NCBI GenBank assembly: GCA_004154925.1
Contig: QJNS01000285.1
Location: 30,201 to 94,200, forward strand
DNA from: Monosporascus cannonballus
Lineage: Eukaryota; Ascomycota; Sordariomycetes; Xylariales
Length of the DNA stretch: 64,000 bases
Direction of reading: 5' to 3'
The stretch's first letter is position 1; each line of letters begins with the position of its first letter. The notes beneath the pieces are model-generated. The model saw only the letters and a program-made list of their open reading frames with translations. It was not told the DNA's origin and did no database searches. Both the position numbers and the translations under genes were made by a program. Positions 1-10,447 of the stretch are shown piece by piece.

Positions 1-1049
1 AAGCCTTAAAAAAGCCAAATTCCTAAATTTTTTTAAAATTATATTGCCGTTATTTTTAAAAAAATTTTAATAAGGAATAAAAAATTAATTAACGTTTAAT
101 TAAGCTATATTAACATAATATTTAAATAATATTTAAATACGTTTTTATATTCGAAAATATTTTTTACTCGGCCGAAAAAAACAAATAACCGGATAAAGTT
201 AAAATTTTCCTATTAATTTCGGGCCTTAATGCCGAAACGAAAAAAATAACTGGATTACGAAAAATAACCTAATATTTAGGAAAAGTTCGCGTAATTTTTT
301 TGCCGTTCGGAAATATCGTTTTTAACGGCCCTTATTCCAATACGTTCGCGCGTAATAATTTTTTAATCGGAAAACGATATTATAAAAAATATAAAAATCG
401 GTACGTTAACCGTTAATTATTAACGTAAACGCCGTTGGCGAACAAAAAAATATTATTTAAAATATAACGAAATAAAATATTTTCAGAAAAATTATCCTAA
501 AGGGAAAAAAATTACCGTCCGATATATTAATATTAATAAGGCCCTAAAGGTTTTATTATTACTTAAACGATAAAAAACAACCGCGAAAACGTTCGATAAA
601 ACCTGGGAAAACCTAAATAAGTTTGACGTTTACGAAATATTAAAAAAATTAGCAAAAAAAAACTTTAAAGAAAATAACGCGAAAATACAAAGCTGGTAAC
701 GCGTAACGCGTTGAAAACGTACGGGCGTAAAGTATATAGCGTAATTTCCCCGTAACCGTCGGAAAACCCCTCGGATTAAAATTTGCGAATATCGCCGCCT
801 TGGAATAAGGTCCTTAAAAAGGTGCTACGAATAAACGTTTGCCGCATAACGAGAAAAAACGAAAATTGGATTTAAAGGGGGGGGGGTTATATCACGGGCT
901 AAGGGCCTTAGTAAAAGGATTATCGTAGCGTTAATCCCGTGGCTCTTATATATATAACTAGCTGCTCCCACGTATTTTCTTAGCTGTTCCCTAGATTTCT
1001 TAATAGACCTGTTATGGCCTATATCCTTAGCTATTACGTATGCAGCCCT
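1..1049. other. AT-rich degraded sequence, left edge
   Basis: This is AT-rich sequence with no intact gene. On the plus strand, about 480-720 can be read in one frame with only a few stops, which suggests a decayed transposon reading frame, but I recognise no domain. A run of about ten G residues lies near 879-889. About 900-1050 has a more normal base mix and may be a junction between two repeats. Identity of the source element is unknown. Confidence 0.5.
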
Positions 1050-2677
1050 TTACAAGCTTATAGTATAAATTTTTTTAAATTGCAAATTATTTAACGTATT
1101 TAAACCTTAAATAAACGGATAAACGAAACGAATAAACGAAACGTTAAAAACGTATTTAAAATATAATATCAATTACGAATAATAATATTATATTAAAAAG
1201 TGACTTATTTTCTAATTAATATATATTATTAATTATTATAAAAATATTAAAATAAGTTTAATAAATACGAAATTTAATTTATTATTTAATATTTATATCA
1301 ATATATACGACGGATTTATTAACCTTAAAATAATATTTACGTCAAAATAATTTAAATAGTTATACTAAGAAATAAAAACAAAATTAATTTTCGTACGTAA
1401 TTAAATAAGTAAATATTATAACTAGAAAAAAGATAATTTTTTTATTCTAAAAAGATAATATATTTCGTTATAGAAAAATTTAATTAAAGAATTTAGTCAA
1501 AATTTCGAGTTAAATATATCTGTTTATACAAAATTATTACAAAATCTAAGAAAACAATTATTAAATTAAATTTTACTTCGTTTATATATTTTCTTATTTA
1601 AGCTATTAAATAATACAATTGAAATTTATACTAAATAAAATAATAGAAAAATTAAAATTAAAATTATATACGAAATAGAAAAAAATTAAACATATAAAAA
1701 GTTATCCGGATTTCGAAAATACTTAGAAATCCGTAAAAATTCTGATAAACCTTTAACGCTTATTAAATTTTTTTTATTAACAATAACGGAACCCAAAACC
1801 GTATTTTACTTACTGTCTTAAAAAAGAATATTTACAAATTAATAAAATTCTAATTAATAACATTTATACTCTTAACGATCTAAATTTCTATTACCGCTTC
1901 GTTTCGCAACGTTTAAGGTCGTTAAATTCGTTTAAAAATTAAAAACCGTAATTAACAAACTTAATACTTTATGTTTAATACTGTTATTATTAATAACAAA
2001 TACGAAATAACTAGACAAGAAATTTAAATAAGGCTTTTTCAGCACCTAATTTCTTTCAAATAATAAACTTTCTCAATATAATACTTAATTATAAAAATAA
2101 AAACGCCTGTCCAATTACATAATCGTTTATAACGTATAACGAAAAACCTTTTTTATTATTTGATAAATAAAACTTAAAAAACCCTAAAAAATACGATATA
2201 ATTTCAAACTCTTGTATTTTAATTAAATTAATTAAAGTATAAAATTATTCGATTTTACAAAAATAACGTTTAAAAAATAATTCGACATAATTAAAAAACG
2301 AAATATTTTTAGACAAAGGAAAATCGTATTACGTTTTAACAAATTACGGCCTTTAAAAATAATCGTAATAAAAACAGCCAAAAAAACAAAGTAAATTAAG
2401 TTATGTAACGGATTTCTAACTTATTAATAATAAGCCAATAAATCGAATAACTAACTTACTAGTAATAAATCAATAAACCGGATCAAAATACGTTCGGTTA
2501 TTATTCCCATAATTTAAATAACAATAACTTATAATATAATTTTATTATACGAAATGCGCTTAATATTACGAGACGTAACCAGTTATTGTATTTATTATTC
2601 AAAATCCCACGATACTTCTTTTAACATATACCTATACGACTTAAATTTAATAGTTGGTTAAACTTTTAGCCATCACA
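1050..2677 (+). mobile_element. 3' half of a RIP-degraded Ty3/gypsy chromovirus
   Basis: From about 1060 the sequence aligns by eye with the integrase part of copy A (about 37160 onward): the same order of AACGTATTTAAACC-like and AATTACGAA-like stretches, then TTCGTACG. A chromodomain remnant at about 1640-1760 reads YPDFENTW-like and matches the better-preserved copies. It is followed by the equivalent of the antisense region and an LTR. The 5' part of the element is missing, either truncated or replaced by other repeat sequence. Numerous stops show that it is dead. Confidence 0.7.
2327..2677 (+). repeat. LTR (3') of the left-edge gypsy remnant
   Basis: It starts with TATTACG, matching the mutated start of the copy A 3' LTR (original TG becomes TA). 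It shares the internal CCATAATTTAAAT block and ends in TAGTTGGTTAAAC followed by AGCCATCACA. Its length of 351 bp is slightly shorter than the 377-428 bp LTRs further right. The ends were placed by comparison with copies A-C, so they are good to a few bases. Confidence 0.7.
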
Positions 2678-3271
2678 CTTTTATATATATATAATACCCT
2701 TTTTATATAAAATATAATAAAATTAAAAAATGTTATTTATTATTTATATTTCTTTTTTATTAAACGCATTAATAGGTTGACTAAAGTACGAAATATATAA
2801 ATATATTTATTATGTTAAATTTATTACAGGTTTAAAAAGTTATAGATATATTTTCGTTCATTTTCGTATTAATATATTCATTTTATAGTATTTAAAATGA
2901 CTTCAATTAGTTTATACGAAATGTTTAAAATTAATTTCTTAATAACTTACTTAAAAATTAAAGGCTGTTATTAACTTACCGCTGTAAACTCCTGTTAATA
3001 TATACTTCAAACCCGATGTAGTACTTTTATCCGACGGAGCAACTCTGTGCCCTCCTAGTTTCGTTGCCCAGGTAATGCAACTAAGCATCATTAACTCTTA
3101 TCACAGTAGGCGTAAGTAAACGTTCTTTATACTCCTCTAAAGGTAAAAACACAGACCAGCATGTTGAACAAATATTGTACTCACGATTTGGCGCATCAAA
3201 ACTTGATGATAATCATAGTTGCTTGAGATCTCCGAATTCCGGAAGCCGAGCCTAGACGTCACCATGGCTCA
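2678..3271. other. Transition from AT-rich block to gene island
   Basis: AT-rich up to about 2,980, then the composition becomes balanced within roughly 100 bp. No gene was found. The right part is the presumed 3' untranslated region of the ceramidase gene. Confidence 0.5.
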
Positions 3272-4687
3272 CTATTGCTGCTTCTTCTCTGACTCATCCA
3301 TAGCGACGACTTCTGGAAATGTGAGTAATGATGGCCAGGACAGTCGGAACTTGTCTTCCCCGCCCTCCAGACAGCGATGGATCCAGATACGCCATGTTAT
3401 ATAATAGTATGCTGTTGCAAGCGAAGTCAGTACCAAGGTTCGAGGCGTTGAGACGCCGCGGTTAGTTCCGCTCTTCAGCAGGCCCGCGACAGGACGAGAC
3501 GACGGAGCTCACCACCGATTCCTGTCATTATGTGCCACCACTACAACACCCAACGTTAGTAACGAATGGCCTTACCAACGTTCGGGCATGGCTCGGAAGT
3601 TAAACTACCAGGGGATGGAATCCATAGCCATGAACTCAGGTACGAGTGATGGGAACGGTAGTGACTTACTGCATGACCCTCTAGAACAATGGCCCAGGGG
3701 AGTTGAATATAGTGTCTCCATTGGCGAACTCTGTCGCAGTGTACATTTTCCAGGTGCCAGATTAAGTATCCCCCCAGGAAGATCGATAGACCTACACCAT
3801 ATCAGCTATGAACTGGTCGTAAGATCGCCAACGGTATCTACTTGCTGACCGGTTGCAACCATCAGCCACATTTCCTTCAGTATGACATTGCTGGTTTGGA
3901 CGGGCGAGTTGGGAGCCCTCTTCCGGTCTCGTGACTGCAGCGCCGGCCTGACGCTAAACTCCATTATGAACATGTTGGAGAAAACCACAATAGCGGTCAA
4001 TATGGCATAAGCATCCTGGTGAAACTTCGGGTCCTTCGTGGCATAGTATCTCGCCTAATTCAAAGGTTAGTACGACCAATGGTAACCTGATCAGATAGGG
4101 GCGGTGCGGACTGTGATAAACCATGCCAGACCGGTGAGCACTGTGCCGAGCATGTATGAGAAGACGGTAGACCTGGCGTAGGAAAATGTTGCGAAACACA
4201 TGAGGCATGTAGTGTAAATCATAGACAGCTCATCTACCAACTGCATTGGATCTGTTGAAGCATCAGTCAATGCCCTCGAGCAACTAAGCAACCAGTCTGC
4301 TCGGGACTTACACTTAAGCGTGGCATGAAACAAGGTGGAGCCAAGACCAACCACTGTGTAACCGACGAAGCCAACGATGAAGACGGATGGATGGCAATTT
4401 CGGTAGGCCGACCTGATTCCCCTCCAACCGAGCCACAGGAAAAGGACGTTGGTTAATGTATTGCACACCTCTGCACACCAGTAGCTCATGGCATAGTCCT
4501 GGAACCATTGGTCAGCGTACTCTGTCCTCCACATACAAGCCCGAGAAGTCCGGGTGCTTGCCTCTTCGCAGAAGTTCAGCGTCGCCGTCTTCGCCCCGAA
4601 GAAGCCTTCGCGACTCTGGCGGTAGGGGAAGCTAAGCTCCCCCAAGGCACCGTGGGTAGGCATTCCTGGCGAATGAAGACGGGACAT
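3272..4687 (-). CDS. Alkaline ceramidase (YPC1/YDC1/ACER family)
   Basis: Membrane hydrolase that cleaves ceramide to a sphingoid base and a fatty acid, normally in the ER or Golgi. Seven exons: 4562-4687, 4312-4498, 4112-4251, 3850-4054, 3670-3791, 3513-3540 and 3272-3411. The total is 948 nt, or 315 residues, close to yeast YPC1. Family landmarks appear in order: SREGFFG and NFCEE near the N terminus, then YWCAEVCNTLTN, GSTLFH and DELSMIY. These are followed by RYYATKDPKFHQ, GGYLIWHLENVHC, EGHAWWHIMTG and a hydrophilic C terminus. The S/H/D and HxxxH residues expected to bind zinc and catalyse are present. Exon 1 to 2 uses a GC-AG intron. The donor of the third intron (GTCCGC) is weak but is the only GT found that keeps frame. 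A second possible start is M9. Confidence 0.9.
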
Positions 4688-4884
4688 CCACCAAAGCGGT
4701 TATCTCACACCCACAGCTGCGCGGACTCTCTCCCCCTCTGTCGCACTATGTGCGTGTGCGTGTGCGCGTGTGTTTTGGTCACCGACCGAAGAGGTTGTAG
4801 AAGTCCGACTTGCGATAACGAGTGAGTTGATGGACCAAAGATGGTTCGTAGGTGTTTCCGGAATAGAAATGGAAATCCCGGACA

Positions 4885-5165
4885 ATGCTGTGTTATTACG
4901 AGCTATTACGAAGAACTTTTACGTTGATCAACTAAATTAAAAAGGGTTAATTTAAAGCGATAAATAAGCGGAGTATATACCTTAATAAAACGAAGTGTGC
5001 TAAAGGCCAGGTAACTTAATGCATAATATAAATATAAGTATTTAAATTCTATGTTCAAATAACACTGTAAATAAGCGTTTACGTATATGTTGGCATCTTT
5101 TATTAGATAATATTTATTTTATGTATTTCCTTCTTCTTTTTGCTGCTTTATGTTATTTTCAAGTA
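4885..5165. repeat. AT-rich pocket inside the gene island
   Basis: About 280 bp much richer in A+T than the flanking gene DNA, with many TA steps and few CA/TG steps, like the outer RIP blocks. It may be an old small transposon insertion hit by RIP. No terminal repeats were confirmed. A weak likeness to about 40510-40550 (GGCGGAGTATG versus GCGGAGTATA) was noticed. Confidence 0.35.
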
Positions 5166-5244
5166 TGAAATGTATGTATATTACTTATTTAGCACATACA
5201 GATTGCAGCTGCGCCAGGCAGTTGTCAACCATATCGGCTCTAGC

Positions 5245-5277
5245 TTGCTGCTGTTGCTGCTGCTGCCGCCGCCGCCG
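5245..5277 (+). repeat. Triplet repeat (CTG then CCG)
   Basis: Imperfect run of CTG/TTG units followed by CCG units, upstream of the golgin start codon and probably transcribed as part of the leader. If it varies in length it could affect translation; that is inference. Confidence 0.7.
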
Positions 5278-5536
5278 TCATTGTCGTCCCCTCCGCTCGC
5301 TCTTGTTAGCCCATCCAATATCTGAGATTCGTAACTCGTTTGTTTGTATGACATGCCGAGTGACAAAGCCTCAGCTGCCACGGACTACTTCAATCCGCAA
5401 TAGACTGGACTCGCCATGCGCCACATTGCTGTCTCGGAACCCTTCTATACCAGCCAGCCTCGTTAACAATACGTAGCCTTTTGGACCTTGGGTATCTGCT
5501 ATCAACACTAGTCTGCCTGGCCTGTGGGCTTCGGAT

Positions 5537-8187
5537 ATGTCCGCCCCCCAGAAATCGCGATGGGGCTCTTTCCTCTCGCAGGCCGTGGCTGGTGTCGAGG
5601 CTCGCCTTGATAATATCCTCGCCGAAGATGATTCTACCGGTAATCGACCTACAACTGGCTCACGATCTGCATCATCCTCGTCTCCTGTCCCGCCTGCTGC
5701 CGCCTCCGTGTCGAACCCTCCAGCTCGGTCGACGACTCCGTCCAAGTCCGCCAATGACAGATTACAAGAGAGATTGGCAAGAGCCGTTGCGGCTAAGAAT
5801 TCTTCTCAAAAATCAAACTCTTTCACTACTGAGCCACGCGCCAGTATCGACCTCACTTCCGCTTCGCCGAGTCAAAGTTCCCGTCCAAGTTTAGATGGTC
5901 CAAGCATCGAGCCTTCAGCTCAGCCGCTGACTGCAGCAACGAGAACAAGCGTCTCAGTGGACAACCCGCCAGCCGCGTCTCTACCAACACCTGAGAGAAC
6001 TGAGAGGCTGCCTACCACTCCTTCAAATGAATCCAAGTCTGCCACAAATACCCCTCGCTCTTCCATACAAAGTGAGCGGCCGCCTCGAGTCGAGGAATCT
6101 TCCCTAAGATCTGCCATTACTGTTGAGCCTCCAACCCAAGGCACGGCTGCGGATGTAGAAAGAGCGCTATCTGCCTTGGATCTCCAGGACAAGCGCGTTG
6201 GGGCTCTAGAAAAGACTCTCCAAGAGACTCAGGCCCAGCACCAAGAAGAGCTACATAGTTACGTCGAGCGCGTGGATGCTCTTCAGGCAAAGCTACAGTA
6301 CCTAGCACGGGAGGCCTCAGAAGCTGCTCGCCATGCTGCATCGGTGGCGCCTGCGGGGAGCTTAGAGAAGAAAATAGCCGAGAAGGATCAACAGGTCGCC
6401 CAATTGATGGAAGAGGGCCAAAGGCTTGCAAATAACGAACAGAAACACAGGAGCATCATAAAGAAACTGAGGGCTCAACTTGCCGCCAGCGAAAATGACC
6501 TGAATGAACAGAAGATCTGGCGCCAGAAGGCTGAGGTTGAATTAAGTTACCTACGTGCGCGGTCTCGCGAACTGGAGGATTTTGAGAAAGCCAACGAGGG
6601 ATCGCGTAGGCTTACTGACCAACTTCAGAGGGACATGGAGAAACTACGGGTTGACCTGGCTTCTAGAGACAATGCTATATCCGAACTCAAGCGCCAGCTA
6701 CAGGAGGAGGCAGATCGGGCCAAGTCGACGGCTGTCAGAGCCAACGACCAGCTCTTGGAAGCGCGACAGAATCATATTAAGGAACTAGAAGACGCGGTAA
6801 CAACTTTGAAGGTGGAAAAAGGCTTGGTGGCTGACCGAGCCAAAGCGCACGCTGTAGAGCTCCAGGAAAAGGCTGAAAGAGCAATCGAGCGCTCCCGTGC
6901 TGTCGAGTTAGATTTAAAGGGCGAAATTCAGGCTTTAGAGAGTAAACTGGAAGCGTTCCGGGTGAGGGCCGAGGAGGTGTCTTCAGGTGCTATTGGCGAC
7001 GCACAAGCAAAATTACTCCGTCAGATAGAAACACTCCAGACCCAGTACGCCGTTGCTAGCGAGAACTGGCAAGGCATAGAAGCGTCATTGGTCGCCAGAG
7101 TCGCGAATCTAGAACGGGAGAGGGACGCAGCTCTACGGCGGGAATCAGAGATGAGGAAGAAGGCTCGTGAGACAGTGAGTTGGCTTGCGATCCCCAAAAC
7201 CCACAATGCCAACACTAACATGTCATTTAGGCTGCCCGGGCCAAACACCAGGAAGAGGAGTTGGAGGCGGCTAGGAACCAGCTGCCCAGCGTGCAAAAGG
7301 ACTTGTCGTCGTATCAAAGTCAACTCGAATGTTTCCGCAAACGGGCTGAGGAGGCTGAAACGGCGTTGGCCGAAGCGAGGTGTGAGTTTGACAAACAACG
7401 AATGGCTTGGAAGGAAAAGGCCGAGAGGATGGACTCAGAACGCCGACAATGGCCAGAGGACTTGCCGAACACGTCGCTCCGATCCAACAGCAGGCCACAA
7501 TCACCGTTGCTATCGGCAGCGCAGAGGACTTTCAGTGGGGAGTTTCTTGGACTACAGAGTTTTCCATCGAAATTTCGCAAGCCTTCGGCACCCTCTAGTA
7601 TTGGTGAGCCCAGCCCCGGCGACCACGCATCATCGGCGAGACGTCCCTCAGCTCAACCCCCCACTCGATCCCCAATGATCCCTACATTTCCCCGCCAATC
7701 CGGAACCTCGCAGTCCCACCTGGGCGGATTGGAAATGCTTGCCTCACCCTCGACGTACCCGCTGGATAGGGACGACCCGTTTGATAGTGCAGACACGCCG
7801 GCATCGCCTCAAAATGTTTTGCAAGACATGGTGTCTGTATCCACGATAGGAGCGGGGCCTTCTGTACAACTGGTGGAGAGGATGAGTGCCGCGATCCGCC
7901 GCTTGGAGAGCGAGAAGGTCGCGGCCAAGGAAGAACTCGCCAGAATTTCTAGCCAACGAGACGAAGCCCGTGCGGAGATCGTTACACTGATGAGGGAAGT
8001 CGGGGCAGGCAAGGCGGCGGTGAGCAAGGTTGAAAGCTTAGAGAAGGAAATAGCAGAGATCCACGACAGGTATCAGACTACACTAGAGATGCTCGGAGAG
8101 AAGAGCGAACTGGTGGAAGAACTACGCGCCGATGTCGACGATGTCAAGGCCATGTACAGAGACCTGGTAGAGCGAACGATCAAATGA
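5537..8187 (+). CDS. TMF1/Sgm1-type golgin
   Basis: Long coiled-coil Golgi tether. Family members bind Rab6/Ypt6 through the C-terminal domain and capture endosome-derived vesicles. Two exons, 5537-7174 and 7231-8187, are joined by a 56 bp intron (GTGAGT...CATTTAG) and encode 864 residues. The N terminus reads KSRWGSFLSQAVAGVEARLD, a conserved head motif. A Ser/Thr/Pro-rich linker follows to about residue 205. Next comes a heptad-rich coiled coil starting LDLQDKRVGALEKTLQE (TMF DNA-binding-like region, a historical name), running to about residue 600. A second low-complexity stretch precedes the C-terminal domain at about 755-862 (QLVERMSAAIRRLESEK ... MYRDLVERT), the TMF TATA-binding-named domain that contacts Rab6. 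It is tail-to-tail with the Nas6-type gene, 120 bp away. Confidence 0.88.
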
Positions 8188-8307
8188 ACAAGATCCGGAG
8201 GCATTATACACACGCTGCGCAACGTCTAGATAACTTATGGGTATGTAACTAGTTGCACTATCCATGGCGCAAGGGCCGGTGCACACAGAATACCGGCTAA
8301 TATGGGA

Positions 8308-9510
8308 CTATTCGAGATCGATACCCTCCTTCTCGGCCTCGCGCACAATATACTTACGGACCTGTGTGATTACTGTCAGCGTCTAGGCAAATCAATATGC
8401 GGTGCCTATATGGTTCGCAGACCTCCTTATCGGGCGCAAGATCCAAGGCTAAATGCCCATCGGAATCTCGCTTGTCTGTCTCGGCTCCGGCCTTAAGCAG
8501 GGCCACTGCAACGTCTCCTAGGGTTACAAATCAGCAAACGGCTCGCTCGAGAATGCGCGGTGCATAAGCTTCCGGGGCCCACCATGACCTTCTGCGACCG
8601 CATGGTGCAGAGCCGTGTATCCAGCCATGTCGGTCGCGTTCAGGGGACTGCGGTTTTCCAGGAGCAAGTTCACCATGGGAATGGAGCCGACAGCAGCAGC
8701 CCGGTGCAGAGCGTATTGTCCGCGTTTGTCCCTTACCCTGGCAGATGCCGGGGGCTTGTTTTCAAGGAGCTTCCGGGCCACTTCTAGGTTGTTCTTGGAT
8801 GCCACAAAATGCATAACTGTCTGCGACGATATCAGCCGCCGTCTCCAGAGCCCGTAGTGAGGATGAGGGCGACAGTTGTGCCGATAGATCATATACCTGA
8901 CCGTTGTTATCTACGAGGATTAGTTTCGCTCTACAGGGCCTTGTCCGGAGGCGCAAGAGAGGGTGGAGTCTCTCACTTTTTTGGTTGACGTCGGCCCCTT
9001 TCCGTAGCAGCAGCTCTACGATGGCGTCGCCGTCCTTCACACTTGCCGCGATCATCAAGGGTGTCCAGCCGCTGTCATCCTTCTCCAGCATTCGTCGATT
9101 AGAGCTAGCCCATGACTGTGCAATACTAGTTGCAATCTTAAGTAAGTGACTTACCTCGACATCGGGATCGAAATCCTTCTGTTGTGCCAGCAGGAGCACT
9201 ATGGCAGGTTGGTTTGAAGAAGCGGCCCAGTGGATAGGCAGACGGCCATCGTCATCTTTAAGACGCGCTAGTTTCGGATCGGCCTATCAGAACTCAGTCT
9301 CCTGACCACAGCTCCGTCAAGGCTGCTGGAAGAAAATGACGCTTACGTTCAGTAGTGACTCCACGACGGTAACTACATGTTCAAGCAGGTAAGTCGAAAC
9401 ATGCCACTATCGAGACTTGGGAGCGGTCGATGTACGAGACAGGGGCCATGTTCACCTTTTCCTTCCCTGGCTGCCGCATGTAGGGCAAACCTCGACTGAG
9501 CTGATTCCAT
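8308..9510 (-). CDS. NAS6: Nas6/gankyrin (PSMD10)-type ankyrin-repeat proteasome chaperone
   Basis: Assembly chaperone of the 26S proteasome base; the family binds the Rpt3 C-terminal domain. Eight exons: 9456-9510, 9347-9372, 9155-9283, 8977-9079, 8897-8910, 8583-8820, 8423-8517 and 8308-8361. These give 714 nt and 237 residues (yeast Nas6 is 228). Ankyrin repeats are clear: RFALHAAAREGKV, RLPIHWAASSNQ, GWTPLMIAASVKDG, NGQTVMHFVASKN, QYALHRAAAVGS, YTALHHAVAEGHG and HLALDLAPDK. It ends in REAEKEGIDLE. Exon 5 is only 14 nt but is required to restore the NNNGQ loop between two repeats. The start ATG at 9510 gives MESAQSRFALH. The 75 bp third intron has no in-frame stop, so unspliced RNA would still read through it. 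Confidence 0.9.
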
Positions 9511-10447
9511 GGCTGCGTGTGCTCTTTTGAGATGATCGATTCGAGGCGGCTTACGGTTGCTCCTCATGCGGAAAATCCGTAAGGGGTTGGGTTCTCGGCA
9601 AGGAGGAGAGAAGGCAATCCCGGCCGAGCGCGCAGTGCGGTAAAATACTAAGGGAGCTGATATGGAAATTTGCAGGCGAGAACGCAGAAGGTAGGGACTA
9701 GGTAGGTGGTTACGCAAAGTCGACGACTATAATGGGTTGTACCTTCACTACAAGCAGATTATGCCTATAGGACAGTTGGGATTGGGGATGAATTGAAGTT
9801 CAGGGAGTGATAGACATGTACGATCAGTTCCACGGGATTACCCGAGACTGTAAGCCTCTCACCACCGAGACCGTATTTGCTATAGGCAAGCGGGCGTTAT
9901 GTAGGAAGGTAGTGCGCATAGTTGACTCGGGTCTATCCGGGGTTGATATCATAGCTGTAATACAAGTAGGTACCTAGGTACCTAGGTAGGATAAGGCCAT
10001 GAGGTACATAGGTACATGAGGTAAACTGACATGTACTAGGCGTCAAGTACGTAGATATGTACGCTTGCGGTCTATCACTTACCTATAGGGGGTATGCACA
10101 TACGAGTTATGCAATTAAGAGCGTGTCTCTCAATCTTATCTATAAGCTTTCCTCCCTACCTTGCACCTGGGTCGCGCTTCAGAGCATTAAGCTGCGTGCA
10201 GCGATCAAAGCATGAAACGTCGGTTAAAAGGGTTCGCGAGCAAACTTGAATAACCAAGACGATTATTTTAACCGAAACGACTCACTATTACGAATATACT
10301 AGGACCGGCTCTTGTCTGTTCCTCGCCCGATACTTCAGCCTGCACCTACACACACACACCCCCGAGTCTCACACACACACACGTAACTGCCCGCGTGCTT
10401 GCGGCTATGCATATGTACACCGCCTACAAGTGAGAACTTCAGCAATC
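9511..10447. promoter_or_regulatory. Divergent promoter region, NAS6 / PRP46
   Basis: A 937 bp spacer between divergently transcribed genes. It holds GTAGGTACCTAGG-type short tandem motifs at about 9965-10015 and two AC-dinucleotide tracts at about 10349-10382, just upstream of the PRP46 start. No coding exon was recognised. Binding sites were not identified. Confidence 0.5.

Larger units (their letters stand above)
4688..5536. promoter_or_regulatory. Divergent promoter region, ceramidase / golgin
   Basis: An 849 bp spacer between two genes reading away from each other. It contains a GT-rich microsatellite at about 4746-4776. An AT-rich pocket spans about 4885-5165, and a CTG/CCG triplet run spans about 5245-5277 in the likely 5' leader of the golgin gene. 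No coding exon was recognised. Confidence 0.5.

Noticed and set aside
5371..5754. 127-codon minus-strand frame over the golgin start
   Set aside because: Overlaps the well-supported golgin N terminus on the other strand and has no family features.
10349..10382. AC-repeat as a possible CRISPR-like or telomeric array
   Set aside because: Simple dinucleotide microsatellite without spacers or telomere units.
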